A stretch of DNA of 64,000 bases from Clostridium thailandense (GCF_019207025.1 NZ_JAEEGC010000034.1:1-64000), one strand, 5' to 3'. Positions 33,957 through 43,147 are shown, counted from the stretch's first letter. Made by a program: numbers and translations. The notes: a model not told the origin generated them from the letters alone.

Positions 33957-36632
33957 ATGGATAAAGGTTTTATTAAAAGTAAGATAAATATACCAAAAGT
34001 AAAAGACAAAATAGTAAAAAGAGAAGATTTGTTTAATAAGCTGAATGAAGCTATAAACTATAAGCTTATATTAGTTACTGCTCCAGCTGGTTTTGGTAAA
34101 AGCACATTGATAGCTTCATGGTTAAATTTTAACATTAAGAATAAATGTTTTACGGCCTGGTTATCTCTTTCTGAAAGAGATAGTGAAGCTATAGTATTTT
34201 GGAAATATGTTGTTTATGCACTTGATAAAATAAAAGAAGGAATTATGGAAAATTCCATTTTAGCATTTAACTCTTTTCAATTTAAAAGCAGCTTTGATAC
34301 AGAAATTTTAGCAGTAATATTAAATAATCTTGATGAACTTAGAAAAGATTTGTTTTTAGTTATAGATGATTTATATATGATTGACAACAAAGAAATATAT
34401 GAGCAGTTGAAATTTTTTATAAGAAATGTGCCACCTAATGTTCATATAGTAATTATAAGCAGAGCAGTTCCTGACATAGGCATAAGCAAGCTTAGAGCTA
34501 CAGATAACATGCTTCAGCTATCTCAAAAAGATTTGAGTTTTACTCAGAAAGAGATAGAAACCTTTTTTAAAGAAGTTATGGATGTAGATATATCTAATGG
34601 CACTTTAAATATTTTAGAAGAACGTACTGAAGGATGGGCAGTAGGACTTCAAATGGCTGGACTTTCTTTGAAAAATACTAAAAATGAAGAAACCTTCTTA
34701 AATGGTTTTAAAGGAGATCATAGATATGTCCTGGATTACTTAATGGAAGAGGTATTTTCGCTTCTCGATAGAGAAACACAGGATTTTCTTATGAAAACTT
34801 CAATATTAGGAGAAATGAACAGTGATTTATGTAATAGAGTTACACAAATAAAAAATAGCCAGGAGCTTTTAGAAAAAATAGATACGGAAAATTTGTTTAT
34901 GATACCTTTAGATGAAAATAAAGAGTGGTATAGATATCATCATTTATTTAAAGAATTTCTGGGAAATAGAAGAGCTGTGGCAATGGAAGACATTTTACCT
35001 GAACTTTATAATGGTGCTGCAGAGTGGCATAAAGAAAATGGCTTCTATGATGAAGCAATTAATTTTTATATTGAAGCTAAGAACTATGATGAAGCAAGGA
35101 TTATAATAGAAAAAATTGATATGGATTTAATGTTTAGTGGTGATATGAAAAAAGTTTATGATTGGTGCATGAAAATCCCTAAGGAAATGTTTTATGATAG
35201 ACCTCGCCTTTGTATGAATGCAGCATGGTTTAAATGTGCGAGCGGAGACTATAAAGCTTCTGATAATTACTTAAAGTGTGTAGAGCAGTCTTTAAAGTTA
35301 CAGATTGATGAAGTGGATGTAAAATACTTTTTCACAGAAATAATGATTATTAGAGGAATGCTTGCCATATTAGAAAGAGATATTACTAAAATTAAGGAAT
35401 ATGCAGATAAGGCTAAAGATTATGGAAATAAACATAATATCTTAAAAGCAGCAAATGCTTTATTAAAAGGAACTGCAGCCATTTATGAAGGTGATGTAAA
35501 AGCTGCTGCAGCATTTTATGAGGAATGTCTTGAGATTAGTAAAAATATTGATAATTACTATACAGCTTCTATAGCTAACAGAAGCTTAATCATATCAAAA
35601 ATGATGAGAGGCAAAATTTATGAAGCAGAAAAACAATGTATAGACTTAATTGAATATTTAACTAAAAGACATGTTATTAATATACCTGCAGCAGCTGCTA
35701 TATATAATGATTTAGCTGACATATATTATGAGTGGAATGAGCTTGATAAAGCAGTAGAATGGGTAAAAAAAGCTTTGGAACTTGCTAAAAAAGGAGAAGT
35801 AAACTGGATTTTATGTGCAAGCTATATGACTTTAGCAAAAATATTTTTTGCCGGTTCTAATATTGAAGATGCTTTAAAATACTTAAGCAAATCCGAAACA
35901 TATAGAATAAATGATAAACTATTCGATGTAAAATTAGAATTTCTGAGGGTTAAAGCAAATTTACATTTAAGAAGTGGTAATTTTGAAGGAGTAGAAAATT
36001 TAATAAATAATGATATTTTTAATTGTTTAACAAAATTCAATATAGCCTATTCCTATTATTACTTAACAAAAGTTAGATATCTTATATTTAAAAATGCACT
36101 AGCTGAAGCAGAAATTTTAATAATTAGTCTTTCTGAAACTTTTGAAATGAGAAAAGTTAATAAGGCATTGGCAGAAGCCTTAATTTTGAAAAGTATTATT
36201 TGTGAGAAAAAAGGTAATACAACGGAAGCACTAGAGGTTTTGATAAAAGCAATAAACATTTCCTATAAAGAAAAGTATCTTAGAATTTTCTTAAATGAAG
36301 AGACGCATTTAAAGGAGTTTATTCTAAGTAAAAGTACAAAGCTTCAAGCTTTGCTTAAGAAAGAAGCTCAAAGTTTTTTAAATCAAATAATTGAAAACTT
36401 CAATAATAAAATTAATATCATGGAAAAGCCTGCTTACTTGGAGATATTGAGTGTAAGAGAAATAGAGGTTCTTAAATATTTGCAAAAAGGACTTACTAAC
36501 TTAGAAATAGCAGAAGCTTTATTTGTATCTGTGAACACGGTAAAAACACATCTTTTAAATATATATACTAAGTTAGATGTACACAGTAGAACTGAGGCAT
36601 TAACTAAGGCTAAGGAATTTGGAATTTTTTAA
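33957..36632 (+). CDS. LAL-type LuxR regulator (MalT-like)
   Basis: An 891-residue large ATP-binding LuxR regulator. The N-terminal STAND NTPase has Walker A APAGFGKSTL near residues 42-51, Walker B LFLVIDDLY near 129 and the sensor-like TEGWAVGLQMAGLSL. A long helical-repeat region (about 380-790) with TPR-like units follows. The C-terminal LuxR helix-turn-helix contains LSVREIEVLKYLQKGLTNLE and VSVNTVKTHLLNIYTKL (about 830-885). Such proteins bind an inducer in the repeat domain and activate transcription when ATP-bound. The MATE gene immediately downstream is its likely target. Confidence 0.92.
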   Translation: MDKGFIKSKINIPKVKDKIVKREDLFNKLNEAINYKLILVTAPAGFGKSTLIASWLNFNIKNKCFTAWLSLSERDSEAIVFWKYVVYALDKIKEGIMENSILAFNSFQFKSSFDTEILAVILNNLDELRKDLFLVIDDLYMIDNKEIYEQLKFFIRNVPPNVHIVIISRAVPDIGISKLRATDNMLQLSQKDLSFTQKEIETFFKEVMDVDISNGTLNILEERTEGWAVGLQMAGLSLKNTKNEETFLNGFKGDHRYVLDYLMEEVFSLLDRETQDFLMKTSILGEMNSDLCNRVTQIKNSQELLEKIDTENLFMIPLDENKEWYRYHHLFKEFLGNRRAVAMEDILPELYNGAAEWHKENGFYDEAINFYIEAKNYDEARIIIEKIDMDLMFSGDMKKVYDWCMKIPKEMFYDRPRLCMNAAWFKCASGDYKASDNYLKCVEQSLKLQIDEVDVKYFFTEIMIIRGMLAILERDITKIKEYADKAKDYGNKHNILKAANALLKGTAAIYEGDVKAAAAFYEECLEISKNIDNYYTASIANRSLIISKMMRGKIYEAEKQCIDLIEYLTKRHVINIPAAAAIYNDLADIYYEWNELDKAVEWVKKALELAKKGEVNWILCASYMTLAKIFFAGSNIEDALKYLSKSETYRINDKLFDVKLEFLRVKANLHLRSGNFEGVENLINNDIFNCLTKFNIAYSYYYLTKVRYLIFKNALAEAEILIISLSETFEMRKVNKALAEALILKSIICEKKGNTTEALEVLIKAINISYKEKYLRIFLNEETHLKEFILSKSTKLQALLKKEAQSFLNQIIENFNNKINIMEKPAYLEILSVREIEVLKYLQKGLTNLEIAEALFVSVNTVKTHLLNIYTKLDVHSRTEALTKAKEFGIF

Positions 36633-36637
36633 TTTTC

Positions 36638-36665
36638 AGGGGTGATTGGAAAAATCACCCCTTTT
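36638..36665 (+). terminator. Terminator of the LAL regulator gene
   Basis: AGGGGTGATT (36638-36647) pairs perfectly with AATCACCCCT (36653-36662), with GGAAA as loop and TTTT after. It sits right after the stop codon. Confidence 0.85.
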
Positions 36666-36801
36666 AATCATACCTGTGGGTGATAAAAATACATTTTTAA
36701 ACTAGTAAAATATAATCAAGAAATGTATTTAAGAAAGTATAAGTCTGAAAGAAATGTTTTCAGGCTTATGTTACTGTCTTAAGAAAGGAATTGATATAAA
36801 G

Positions 36802-38163
36802 ATGAAAAAACACACAGGAAATGATTTCACCACAGGAGATATTAAAACGCATATATTAAAATTTGCTGTACCAATGGTTATAGGACTTTTTTTAACTATG
36901 GGGTATACCATAATAAATACTATTTGGATTGGAAATTTACTTGGAAAGGAAGCTATGGCAGCTACTTCAGTAAGTTTTCCTATTACTTTTATACTCATTG
37001 CTATAGCCACAGGCTCAACTACAGCTATTTCTATATTAATATCTAGAAATTATGGAGCAAAAAACTTTAATACTATTAACAAAATAATAGAGACATCTTT
37101 TTCATTATTTTCTATACTAGCTGTGGTTCTTATATCTTTAGTATTTATTTTTAGAAATGAATTATTAAATTTAATGGGAACTCCAAAGGAAATATTTAAT
37201 ATGGCATCAAGTTACCTAGAAATATTGCTTTTTGCTACATTTATTAATTATATATATTCTGTTATTAATTCAATTCTCTCAGGAATGGGAGATACAAAAA
37301 CCTCGTTAATATTTCTCGTTTTGTCGACAATTGTAAATGCTGTATTAGATCCATTTCTTATAATGCAATTTAAGCTTAATGGCGCAGCGGCAGCATCCCT
37401 TATTTCAGGAGGCATTGCAATTATTTCTGCAGTAACATGCCTAAAAAGGAAAAAACTTAAGATTAATATTATTCCTAAAAGACTTAGTTTTGATAAGGAA
37501 ATAGTTTTAGAAATATTAAAAATAGGTATGCCAGCAACTATTCAACAGTGTTTAATGCCAATTAGCCTTATATTTATTACATCATTTATAAGCAGATTTG
37601 GTGCAGATGCTATTGCAGCTTATGCGGCAGCAAGTAAAGTAGATTATTTAGCTATAATGCCTGGTATGGCTATAGGAACCGCAGCCTCAGTTATAACAGG
37701 ACAAAATATTGGGGCCAATAAATCAGATAGAGTAAAAGGAGTTTTTAAATGGGGATCATTGTTAAATTTTTCTATCGTTACTATAGTGGCTGTTTTAATT
37801 TCAGTTTTTCCAAATCAAATTCTTATGATCTTCGCAAAAGACTCTAGAATTTTAAATATAGGATCAACCTATTTAAGAATTAATGCTTTAGTTTATTTGA
37901 TATTCAGTATAACCTATGTAACTAATGGTATTATAACAGGTTCAGGAAAAACTATGGTAACTATGACAATTTCAGCAGTATCACTTTTGCTCCTTAGAAT
38001 ACCACTCGCTAATTTTATGTCACAAACCAGCATAGGAATTAAAGGAATTTGGTATGCTATTTTAATTACCTCTGTATTTTCTACTATTTGCAGTATGCTT
38101 TATTATTTATCAGGAAAATACAATGAAAATTTAATTATATGTGGAGAAGAAGTGTATAATTAA
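36802..38163 (+). CDS. MATE family efflux transporter
   Basis: A 453-residue MATE protein with twelve helices: HILKFAVPMVIGLFLTMGYT, NTIWIGNLLGKEAMAATSVS, TTAISILISRNYGAKNFNTI, and the second half IGMPATIQQCLMPISLIFI with TGQNIGANKSDRVKGVFKWG. The ATG at 36802 is preferred; AAAGGAA lies about 12 bases upstream, and an in-frame ATG 48 bases earlier lacks a site. It follows the LAL regulator, which suggests regulated expression. It belongs to the DinF/NorM-like part of the superfamily and differs from the pumps at 29426 and 46003. Confidence 0.92.
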   Translation: MKKHTGNDFTTGDIKTHILKFAVPMVIGLFLTMGYTIINTIWIGNLLGKEAMAATSVSFPITFILIAIATGSTTAISILISRNYGAKNFNTINKIIETSFSLFSILAVVLISLVFIFRNELLNLMGTPKEIFNMASSYLEILLFATFINYIYSVINSILSGMGDTKTSLIFLVLSTIVNAVLDPFLIMQFKLNGAAAASLISGGIAIISAVTCLKRKKLKINIIPKRLSFDKEIVLEILKIGMPATIQQCLMPISLIFITSFISRFGADAIAAYAAASKVDYLAIMPGMAIGTAASVITGQNIGANKSDRVKGVFKWGSLLNFSIVTIVAVLISVFPNQILMIFAKDSRILNIGSTYLRINALVYLIFSITYVTNGIITGSGKTMVTMTISAVSLLLLRIPLANFMSQTSIGIKGIWYAILITSVFSTICSMLYYLSGKYNENLIICGEEVYN

Positions 38164-38192
38164 GCATAAGCAGGCTGAATATATTTAAGATA

Positions 38193-38243
38193 AAGTGCTT
38201 TTAAAGTATTAAAGAGTAAGACTTTAAAGCACTCTTTTGTTTT
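38193..38243 (+). terminator. Terminator between the MATE and nitroreductase genes
   Basis: AAGTGCTTTTAAAGT and ACTTTAAAGCACT pair with one bulged T, followed by CTTTTGTTTT. It lies between convergent genes. Confidence 0.75.
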
Positions 38244-38288
38244 ATTACAATGGATTTTAACTATGTAGTGTTCAATAATATGGAGGCA

Positions 38289-39086
38289 CTATATCAAATT
38301 TATAAAAGTAAACTCTAATGGATTTCTGTCAACTAACCTTGAATAAGTAGATTTTGGATATCCTACCATAACAGCACCAGTAATTTTCTTGTTCTTGGGG
38401 ATATTAAATAATTCAATTAATGGGGAATTATCTTTCATAGCAACTCTTTCAAACATTCCAGCCCAGCATGAGCCTAATCCTAGCGTTGGTGCATACAACT
38501 CCAAATACGCTAATGAAAAAATAGAATTTTCTCTTCCTCGTGGAAAGTTCAAATCAGCAGTTGCCAGGATAAGGCTAGATGCTCCTCGCAAAATTGTATC
38601 AATTTCTTTTTCACGATATGGCTTTGTAAAGTTGCTTGATACATTATCCTTCTCAAATTCTTCAATGACAAGTTTAACAGCCTCATCAAGTATTTTTCTA
38701 TCATCTATGATGACATAGGATATGCCTTGCAGATTATGTCCACTAGGAGCAAAATGAGCAATATTCACAAGAGTTATTAATTTTTCTCTTGGGACAGGAG
38801 TTTCTTTATATGTGCGAATGGAACGCCTTGAACGAAGAAAGTTTTCTGCCTCCTCAGGGCTTAACTTTGGAAATTTTTTTGAGCTGATTTGATTGGATAA
38901 AGGTGTTTTTATATTATCAATTGCTTCCTTTGGGCATATAGCTACACAATGACCACAGGAAATACAATCTTTACTACAAATTTCTTCAGGTCCATTTTTG
39001 CTAAGCCTTAATACATATTCTGGGCACTCATCTACGCATAAACCACATTTAATACATTTCTCTTGATCTACAGTTATCAAATTCAT
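38289..39086 (-). CDS. Ferredoxin-nitroreductase fusion protein
   Basis: A 265-residue protein. An N-terminal 2[4Fe-4S] ferredoxin (CIKCGLCVDECPEYVL near 11, CSKDCISCGHCVAICPKEAI near 37) is fused to an FMN nitroreductase domain (RRSIRTYKETPVPREKL, HFAPSGHNLQGISYVI, LGLGSCWAGMF, AVMVGYPKSTY). It reduces nitro or quinone substrates, or possibly other acceptors, with electrons from the ferredoxin module. AAAGGAG precedes the ATG. It is a single-gene unit. A small dyad (TATGAT-TTAT-ATCATA) lies upstream near 39148-39163. Confidence 0.9.
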   Translation of the reverse strand: MNLITVDQEKCIKCGLCVDECPEYVLRLSKNGPEEICSKDCISCGHCVAICPKEAIDNIKTPLSNQISSKKFPKLSPEEAENFLRSRRSIRTYKETPVPREKLITLVNIAHFAPSGHNLQGISYVIIDDRKILDEAVKLVIEEFEKDNVSSNFTKPYREKEIDTILRGASSLILATADLNFPRGRENSIFSLAYLELYAPTLGLGSCWAGMFERVAMKDNSPLIELFNIPKNKKITGAVMVGYPKSTYSRLVDRNPLEFTFINLI

Positions 39087-39330
39087 TTTTATTTCTCCTT
39101 TACTTTAAACAAATAATAAGGTCTATTTATAGTTATATATCGTTATGAAAGACTTATGATTTATATCATAGGCCTAATAATATAAAATTAATGAAAGTAA
39201 ATTTCTTTTAAGTTAGTATACCATTAAAGAATTTTTTTAAATAGATGTTAAATTATCATAGGATAAATAATCACATCATCATTACCATTAAGATTAATAA
39301 TAATTTGTTTGAAAAATTTTTGTTTTCTAA

Positions 39331-39540
39331 ATGTCTATTCATTTTCATATCTTCCTCTCTAAAGGTATTATGGGAACACCAGAAGGGCAAAAACTTTTAC
39401 ATCATCCTTTAGTAGGAGACTTATACTTAAGCTATATTTCCTTTAAGTCTACAGAAATAGAGGGAGCAAGTATTACCATTCAAATGCCTATAGATGATTA
39501 TACAAAAAATAAATTGGAACAGCTTATGTTAACAACATAA
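39331..39540 (+). pseudogene. C-terminal fragment of an MmyB-like XRE regulator
   Basis: The reading frame has a stop directly before its ATG and no ribosome binding site. From about 39367 it reads as the end of an MmyB-type ligand-binding domain (TPEGQKLLHHPLVGDLYLSY, then ITIQMPIDDY). The HTH and most of the PAS-like domain are missing. MmyB regulators often neighbour short-chain dehydrogenase genes, and a broken one is adjacent here, so the pair has decayed together. Confidence 0.6.
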
Positions 39541-39541
39541 A

Positions 39542-39829
39542 TCAATACTGTTTGGAGTCGTATATAAATTGAAAGTGTCCAAGGTGGTTTGTTGCAAATT
39601 GAGATTCATATCCCCTAAAATCTTTCATTAGTGGCGGAGCCATGATTCCAGCACTATTTACTAAGATGTGAAGGGGGCGGTTAGAAGCTAAAAACCTTTC
39701 TGAAAATTTATCGATAGAAATAGGATACATAAGATCTAAACTTTCTAACTCTATATTTTCTATAACTTCTTTTGCAGTTGTAGAAAAGTTATACCCTGAA
39801 TTTATTGATGCTTGAATAGTATTTTTCAT
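39542..39829 (-). pseudogene. Internally deleted short-chain dehydrogenase
   Basis: The start reads MKNTIQASINSGYNFSTTAK, typical of a clostridial SDR, but then jumps from KEVIENI to ELESLDLMYPISIDKF. The jump skips the Rossmann strand-1 TGGxxGIG segment and about 40 residues. NSAGIMAPPLMKDFRGYESQ and ATNHLGHFQ follow, and the frame ends before the catalytic YxxxK. The enzyme cannot bind NAD(P). Its start, ribosome binding site (AGGAG) and MerR-type promoter are still intact. Confidence 0.75.
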
Positions 39830-39894
39830 ATATTTCTCCTTTTCTATACACAGCCTAATTATTAAAATGAGCTCAAATCGCTAGCGTTATACTT

Positions 39895-39925
39895 AGTATA
39901 TTTCTTAGAGTGCAGTGTAAGTCAA
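39895..39925 (-). promoter_or_regulatory. MerR-type promoter with 19-bp spacer
   Basis: On the minus strand TTGACT (39925-39920) and TATACT (39900-39895) are separated by 19 bases, the overlong spacing used by MerR activators. The spacer holds the imperfect dyad CTTACACTGCACTCTAAG, close to the CTTAGAGTGCACTCTAAG-like sites of the AdhR/YyaN subgroup. It drives the SDR pseudogene and lies 100 bases from the divergent merR gene. Confidence 0.75.
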
Positions 39926-40026
39926 TAGGAAATTTCAAAAATATTGATCAATAAGTATAGTAACATTTATAATAGTAACTATATTATTACATAAAACTAT
40001 AGATTGTTATTTAGAGGTGTGCAGTT

Positions 40027-40425
40027 ATGAATTTCTCAATAAAAGAAGTAGCAGAAAAATTAAATATATCACAGTATACATTAAGATATTATGAAAGGGA
40101 AGGCTTGATACCTTCAGTACAACGTGACAACAATGGTAGGAGGGTATACACAGATGCTGATTTAGGATGGCTTCAAATTGTATGTTGTATGCGAGCTACA
40201 GGAATGTCTATTTCATATATAAAAAAATATGTTGATCTTTGCATTAGCAGCAAGGATACTTTAGATGAAAGGCGTAAGATTATGCTTGAACAAAAAGAAA
40301 TAATAGAAGAAGAGATAAAAAAATATACTGATCTTCTTGAACTTGTGAATATGAAGTTAGATTATTATGATAAAAAAGTTTCTAAAGATGAATTAAAAGA
40401 GTTAATTATTGAAAAAAAGAAGTAA
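40027..40425 (+). CDS. MerR family regulator (AdhR/YyaN-like)
   Basis: A 132-residue MerR protein with the helix-turn-helix at about residues 2-70 (FSIKEVAEKLNISQYTLRYY, then GRRVYTDADLGWLQIVCCMR), TGMSISYIKKYVDLC, and a C-terminal coiled-coil dimer helix (about 85-125). It belongs to the group that responds to aldehydes or electrophiles and usually activates a dehydrogenase gene. The divergent promoter at 39895-39925 carries its likely site, but the target SDR is broken. GAGGTG precedes the ATG. Confidence 0.88.
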   Translation: MNFSIKEVAEKLNISQYTLRYYEREGLIPSVQRDNNGRRVYTDADLGWLQIVCCMRATGMSISYIKKYVDLCISSKDTLDERRKIMLEQKEIIEEEIKKYTDLLELVNMKLDYYDKKVSKDELKELIIEKKK

Positions 40426-40763
40426 CTGATTCTATTACATAAAAAAGGTCTAAAATATCCTTGTTAATGTGAACTGCACCACAAGTAAGTGCAGTTTTTA
40501 TTATATGTTCTCTCAGACTATGGTTTGAATGATGTTCCGCTTTGGGGGGTCTAACTTTTACGCAGAACTAGGGACATTTGTGTTAAAGTAGGGGTTTGGC
40601 GTAATTGTTGTGTTTGTTGTGGCTTTAACATATAAACATTTATGAGACTTGATAGTTATATACAACATGAATTTAAGGAGTATACTTATAACCAAATGAG
40701 AATATTAAGATATGTAATAGTAAATCCTAATATTACACATGTATTATATAAGGAGGACAGCAA
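40426..40763. other. Intergenic region with terminator, otherwise unassigned
   Basis: A terminator lies at 40472-40501. The stretch 40510-40660 is unusually G/T-rich on the + strand (for example GGGGGGTC near 40545 and GTTGTGTTTGTTGTGG near 40606). It has no open frame of note. It may be decayed coding sequence that I cannot identify. Confidence 0.3.
40472..40501 (+). terminator. Terminator of the merR gene
   Basis: AACTGCAC (40472-40479) and GTGCAGTT (40489-40496) form a perfect 8-bp stem followed by TTTATT. Confidence 0.75.
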
Positions 40764-41318
40764 ATGAAGACTAAAAAAGCAATTAGTATTATATCAATAT
40801 TTATGGGCATTTTTATATTAATATTTTCATTTTTATATACTGATAATAATACGAGTTATGTTTATAATTCGAGAGTAACAATCTCTAAAGTGACAGAAGG
40901 GTTCACATATGCGGATTACTATAATAGCAGATATGAATTCTCAATTAAATACCCAAGCATTTTGATCAATGGTAATGAATCAGAAAATGGAGATGGAATT
41001 ACCTTAATCGATGAAAGCGGGACGGTAAAACTTACGGTATTTGGAAGCAATAATATATTTGACATAACCCCAAGCCAAGCATACAAAAATGCATTGAAGG
41101 AGGTTAAAAAAGCTTCGTATAAAAAACAAAAGGATAATTGGTATATTATTTCCTCGATTAAAAATAATAAAATTATATATAAAAAAGAAGTCGTAGGGAA
41201 AGGTTCAACTAATACTTTTATATTTGAATATCCTTTAACACAAAAAAAATTATATGACGAATTTCTTTTGAATCTTAATAATTATTTTAAAACTCCAGGA
41301 ATCCATGAAGTTCATTAG
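40764..41318 (+). CDS. Uncharacterised exported protein
   Basis: A 184-residue protein with a basic start and one hydrophobic segment (AISIISIFMGIFILIFSFLY, about residues 5-24) acting as signal or anchor, without a lipobox cysteine. The rest is a compact external domain (YYNSRYEFSIKYPSILINGN, DGITLIDESGTVKLTVFGSN, a lysine-rich strand region, FIFEYPLTQKKLYDEFLLNL). The pattern resembles PsbP/DUF1795-like folds, but I am not confident of a family. GGAGG precedes the ATG. It ends in a terminator just before the coat-protein island. Confidence 0.6.
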   Translation: MKTKKAISIISIFMGIFILIFSFLYTDNNTSYVYNSRVTISKVTEGFTYADYYNSRYEFSIKYPSILINGNESENGDGITLIDESGTVKLTVFGSNNIFDITPSQAYKNALKEVKKASYKKQKDNWYIISSIKNNKIIYKKEVVGKGSTNTFIFEYPLTQKKLYDEFLLNLNNYFKTPGIHEVH

Positions 41319-41344
41319 TAAAAGAAATAGGATTGATTTTTAAG

Positions 41345-41391
41345 TTTTTAAGTCAGTATCTAAATATAAAAAGATCTAGCTATAGACGGCA
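41345..41391 (+). repeat. Relic similar to a segment of the downstream coat gene
   Basis: TATCTAAATATAAAAAGATC followed by TAGCTATAGACGGCA closely matches 41859-41891 inside the next gene, with a few substitutions and two one-base gaps. The matching coding segment is YLRYQRSNYRR. It looks like the remnant of a duplicated copy. Confidence 0.4.
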
Positions 41392-41408
41392 TAGGCCGCC
41401 TTTTTTTA
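41382..41408 (+). terminator. Terminator of the exported-protein gene
   Basis: GACGGC and GCCGCC pair with one mismatch around ATAG and are followed by seven T residues. It lies about 65 bases after the stop. Confidence 0.6.
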
Positions 41409-41475
41409 TACAGTAACAATAGTTAGTCCTATAGCATAAACTGTTAGAGTGAACAAAAAAGATAGGAGAATGAAA

Positions 41476-42258
41476 ATGGCCTATGTGAGATTGAACCTTT
41501 ATAATAGAACTCCTCAAACTGTGGAGTATGCTTTTTTAACAGATCCTAATCAAGCACCAACGACGTGGGTAGCTATCCCTCCTGGAGGAATGAGAGTAAC
41601 CTATCCATATGTAGGACGAGATTATATAGTGTACCGTTACTTAGGAAGCAGTACTATGTCTAGAATCATACAGATACAAGCTTACAATGATCCAGTTCAT
41701 TGGTGGAAGTTTGTTCCACTTTCTGTAATTCCTAATCTTGTTGGTGCGCCTGAATATGTAGGTAAAGATATGAGAAAGAACTATCGATGTATGCAAGAAT
41801 ATTTGTATAGAGATTATAATAGTTATCAGGCATTTTATTGCCCTTTTATGTGTCCTTATCTAAGATATCAAAGGTCTAACTATAGACGGCAGTGGTACTT
41901 GCATAAAATAGATGATAACTTTTGTGAGATAAATACGTCTGAGCAGTGGTCTGATTCTATTAAAACTTTGGGTCCCTTTGAGTCTAAATATGAGGCAGTA
42001 GAAAAGCGAGTTGAATTAGCAAAGCAAGGTATATGCAAGCTAGATAAAATTCCTGATTTCAAATTTTATGTGCATAAATTTAACACAGGTTTATGTGAGG
42101 AGAATTTCTTAAAACAAGAAGATTATCAAAAAGAACTTCCTCATCCTCAGAAAATAGTTCAATCTTGGGGCCCGTATGATTCAGAGGATGAGGCAATAGC
42201 AAAACAATATGAACTATACAAACAAAAAATATGTACGAAGATTCCATATCTAATGTGA
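41476..42258 (+). CDS. Candidate spore-coat protein with C-terminal repeats
   Basis: A 260-residue protein without a signal peptide. An N-terminal beta-rich region (YVRLNLYNRTPQTVEYAF, PPGGMRVTYPY, DYIVYRYLGS) leads to a Tyr/Cys-rich hinge (AFYCPFMCPYLRYQRS). Two tandem units of about 50 residues follow, each with a HK-x5-CE opening and GP(F/Y)xSxxEA ... EL ... IC closing. The ATG at 41476 is seven bases after AGGAG. CATAAACTG with AC 17 bases upstream is a near-SigK promoter. No named family is recognised; a coat or outer spore-layer role is inferred from composition and neighbours. Confidence 0.55.
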   Translation: MAYVRLNLYNRTPQTVEYAFLTDPNQAPTTWVAIPPGGMRVTYPYVGRDYIVYRYLGSSTMSRIIQIQAYNDPVHWWKFVPLSVIPNLVGAPEYVGKDMRKNYRCMQEYLYRDYNSYQAFYCPFMCPYLRYQRSNYRRQWYLHKIDDNFCEINTSEQWSDSIKTLGPFESKYEAVEKRVELAKQGICKLDKIPDFKFYVHKFNTGLCEENFLKQEDYQKELPHPQKIVQSWGPYDSEDEAIAKQYELYKQKICTKIPYLM

Positions 42259-42342
42259 GTATGCTAATAAATGTTCTATTTTTATATTTACGCTGAAATT
42301 AATTATGGGACGCATGTAGATTTACTAATATAGATTTAGAAT

Positions 42343-42408
42343 AGGGGGATGTCGCACTATAAGTCAACTTTCAGTTGTGATTTTCTAATAGAACGACAAC
42401 CCTTTTTT
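42343..42408. terminator. Shared terminator region between convergent genes
   Basis: GGG...TGTCG (42344-42353) pairs with CGACA.CCC (42393-42401), and an inner CAACT/AGTTG hairpin lies between. Six T residues follow. The 5' arm GGGGGATGTCGCACT belongs to the same hairpin family as 22173 and 48507. Confidence 0.65.
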
Positions 42409-43018
42409 ACATAAAGCTATTGGAGGCATAATTAAAACGATAGAATTTAAAAAAGCATTGTGTGTTCACAGGTGCCTGACTCGGACCGGTAAAGTTTGTT
42501 CTTTTTAAAATACTATAAGCTAAGTAATCGGGTGTATCGAAAGAAACAGTTCCAATAATCTGCACTCCAGACTCAATTTCTGGAAGAACTTTGACGTACT
42601 GGGCATAATCACTCCATACCTCTTTCCAACCTTTAGAAGTAAATCGAATGGCATAATACTGATCTATCCAATAGCCTGTTCCTCCTCCAAGCCTTACTGT
42701 AATTATCAGGTTGGTATCCCAATTTATCTGAACGGCTGTTATAAGACCTCTTTTTTCATAGACCTGCTCATAGATACCATTCACGTTATCATAAAGAATA
42801 AAAATCCCGGTAAGACCTTGAAGGTTTAAAATTACAGCTAACTGAAATTCCCTAGTATGTTTTAAATTCATTTTCATAATGGTGATGTTTTCGCTTTTTA
42901 TAAGTTCGGAGTATTGAGGAAACTTGGATTTTAAGCTTATATATATCCATTTAGGTATAGTATAAGCTTCTTGGAAATTCCTTTTATAATAACTTTGAGG
43001 GTAGGTATAACCATACAT
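42407..43018 (-). CDS. Uncharacterised protein, candidate spore-coat component
   Basis: A 203-residue protein that begins with a tyrosine-rich MYGYTYPQSYYKR segment like its neighbours. Next come a helical part (IPKWIYISLKSKFPQYSELI) and a beta-rich domain (REFQLAVILNLQGLTGIFIL, then TVRLGGGTGYWIDQYYAIRF). No signal peptide or membrane helix is seen. I recognise no family. AAAAGGAG lies eight bases before the ATG. A SigK-like promoter (CATATTATA) is just upstream, which supports expression in the mother cell late in sporulation. Confidence 0.6.
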   Translation of the reverse strand: MYGYTYPQSYYKRNFQEAYTIPKWIYISLKSKFPQYSELIKSENITIMKMNLKHTREFQLAVILNLQGLTGIFILYDNVNGIYEQVYEKRGLITAVQINWDTNLIITVRLGGGTGYWIDQYYAIRFTSKGWKEVWSDYAQYVKVLPEIESGVQIIGTVSFDTPDYLAYSILKRTNFTGPSQAPVNTQCFFKFYRFNYASNSFM

Positions 43019-43052
43019 TTAATAAACTCCTTTTAGCATAATCTTAACAATG

Positions 43053-43080
43053 TATAATATGTATTTATGAGGGCCTTTGT
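43053..43080 (-). promoter_or_regulatory. SigK-like promoter
   Basis: Minus-strand CATATTATA (43061-43053) is preceded after 17 bases by AC (43080-43079). It lies 35 bases before the 203-residue gene. Confidence 0.6.
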
Positions 43081-43119
43081 GTTGGCAAGTTTTTACTATT
43101 TTTAATAAGTGTTTAAAAC

Positions 43120-43147
43120 ACCGAAAATAAAGTTCAAACATAGTATG
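43120..43147 (+). promoter_or_regulatory. Weaker SigK-like promoter
   Basis: AC (43120-43121), a 17-base spacer and CATAGTATG (43139-43147) match the pattern except for the last base. It is 63 bases before the 126-residue gene and divergent from the promoter at 43053. Confidence 0.4.
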
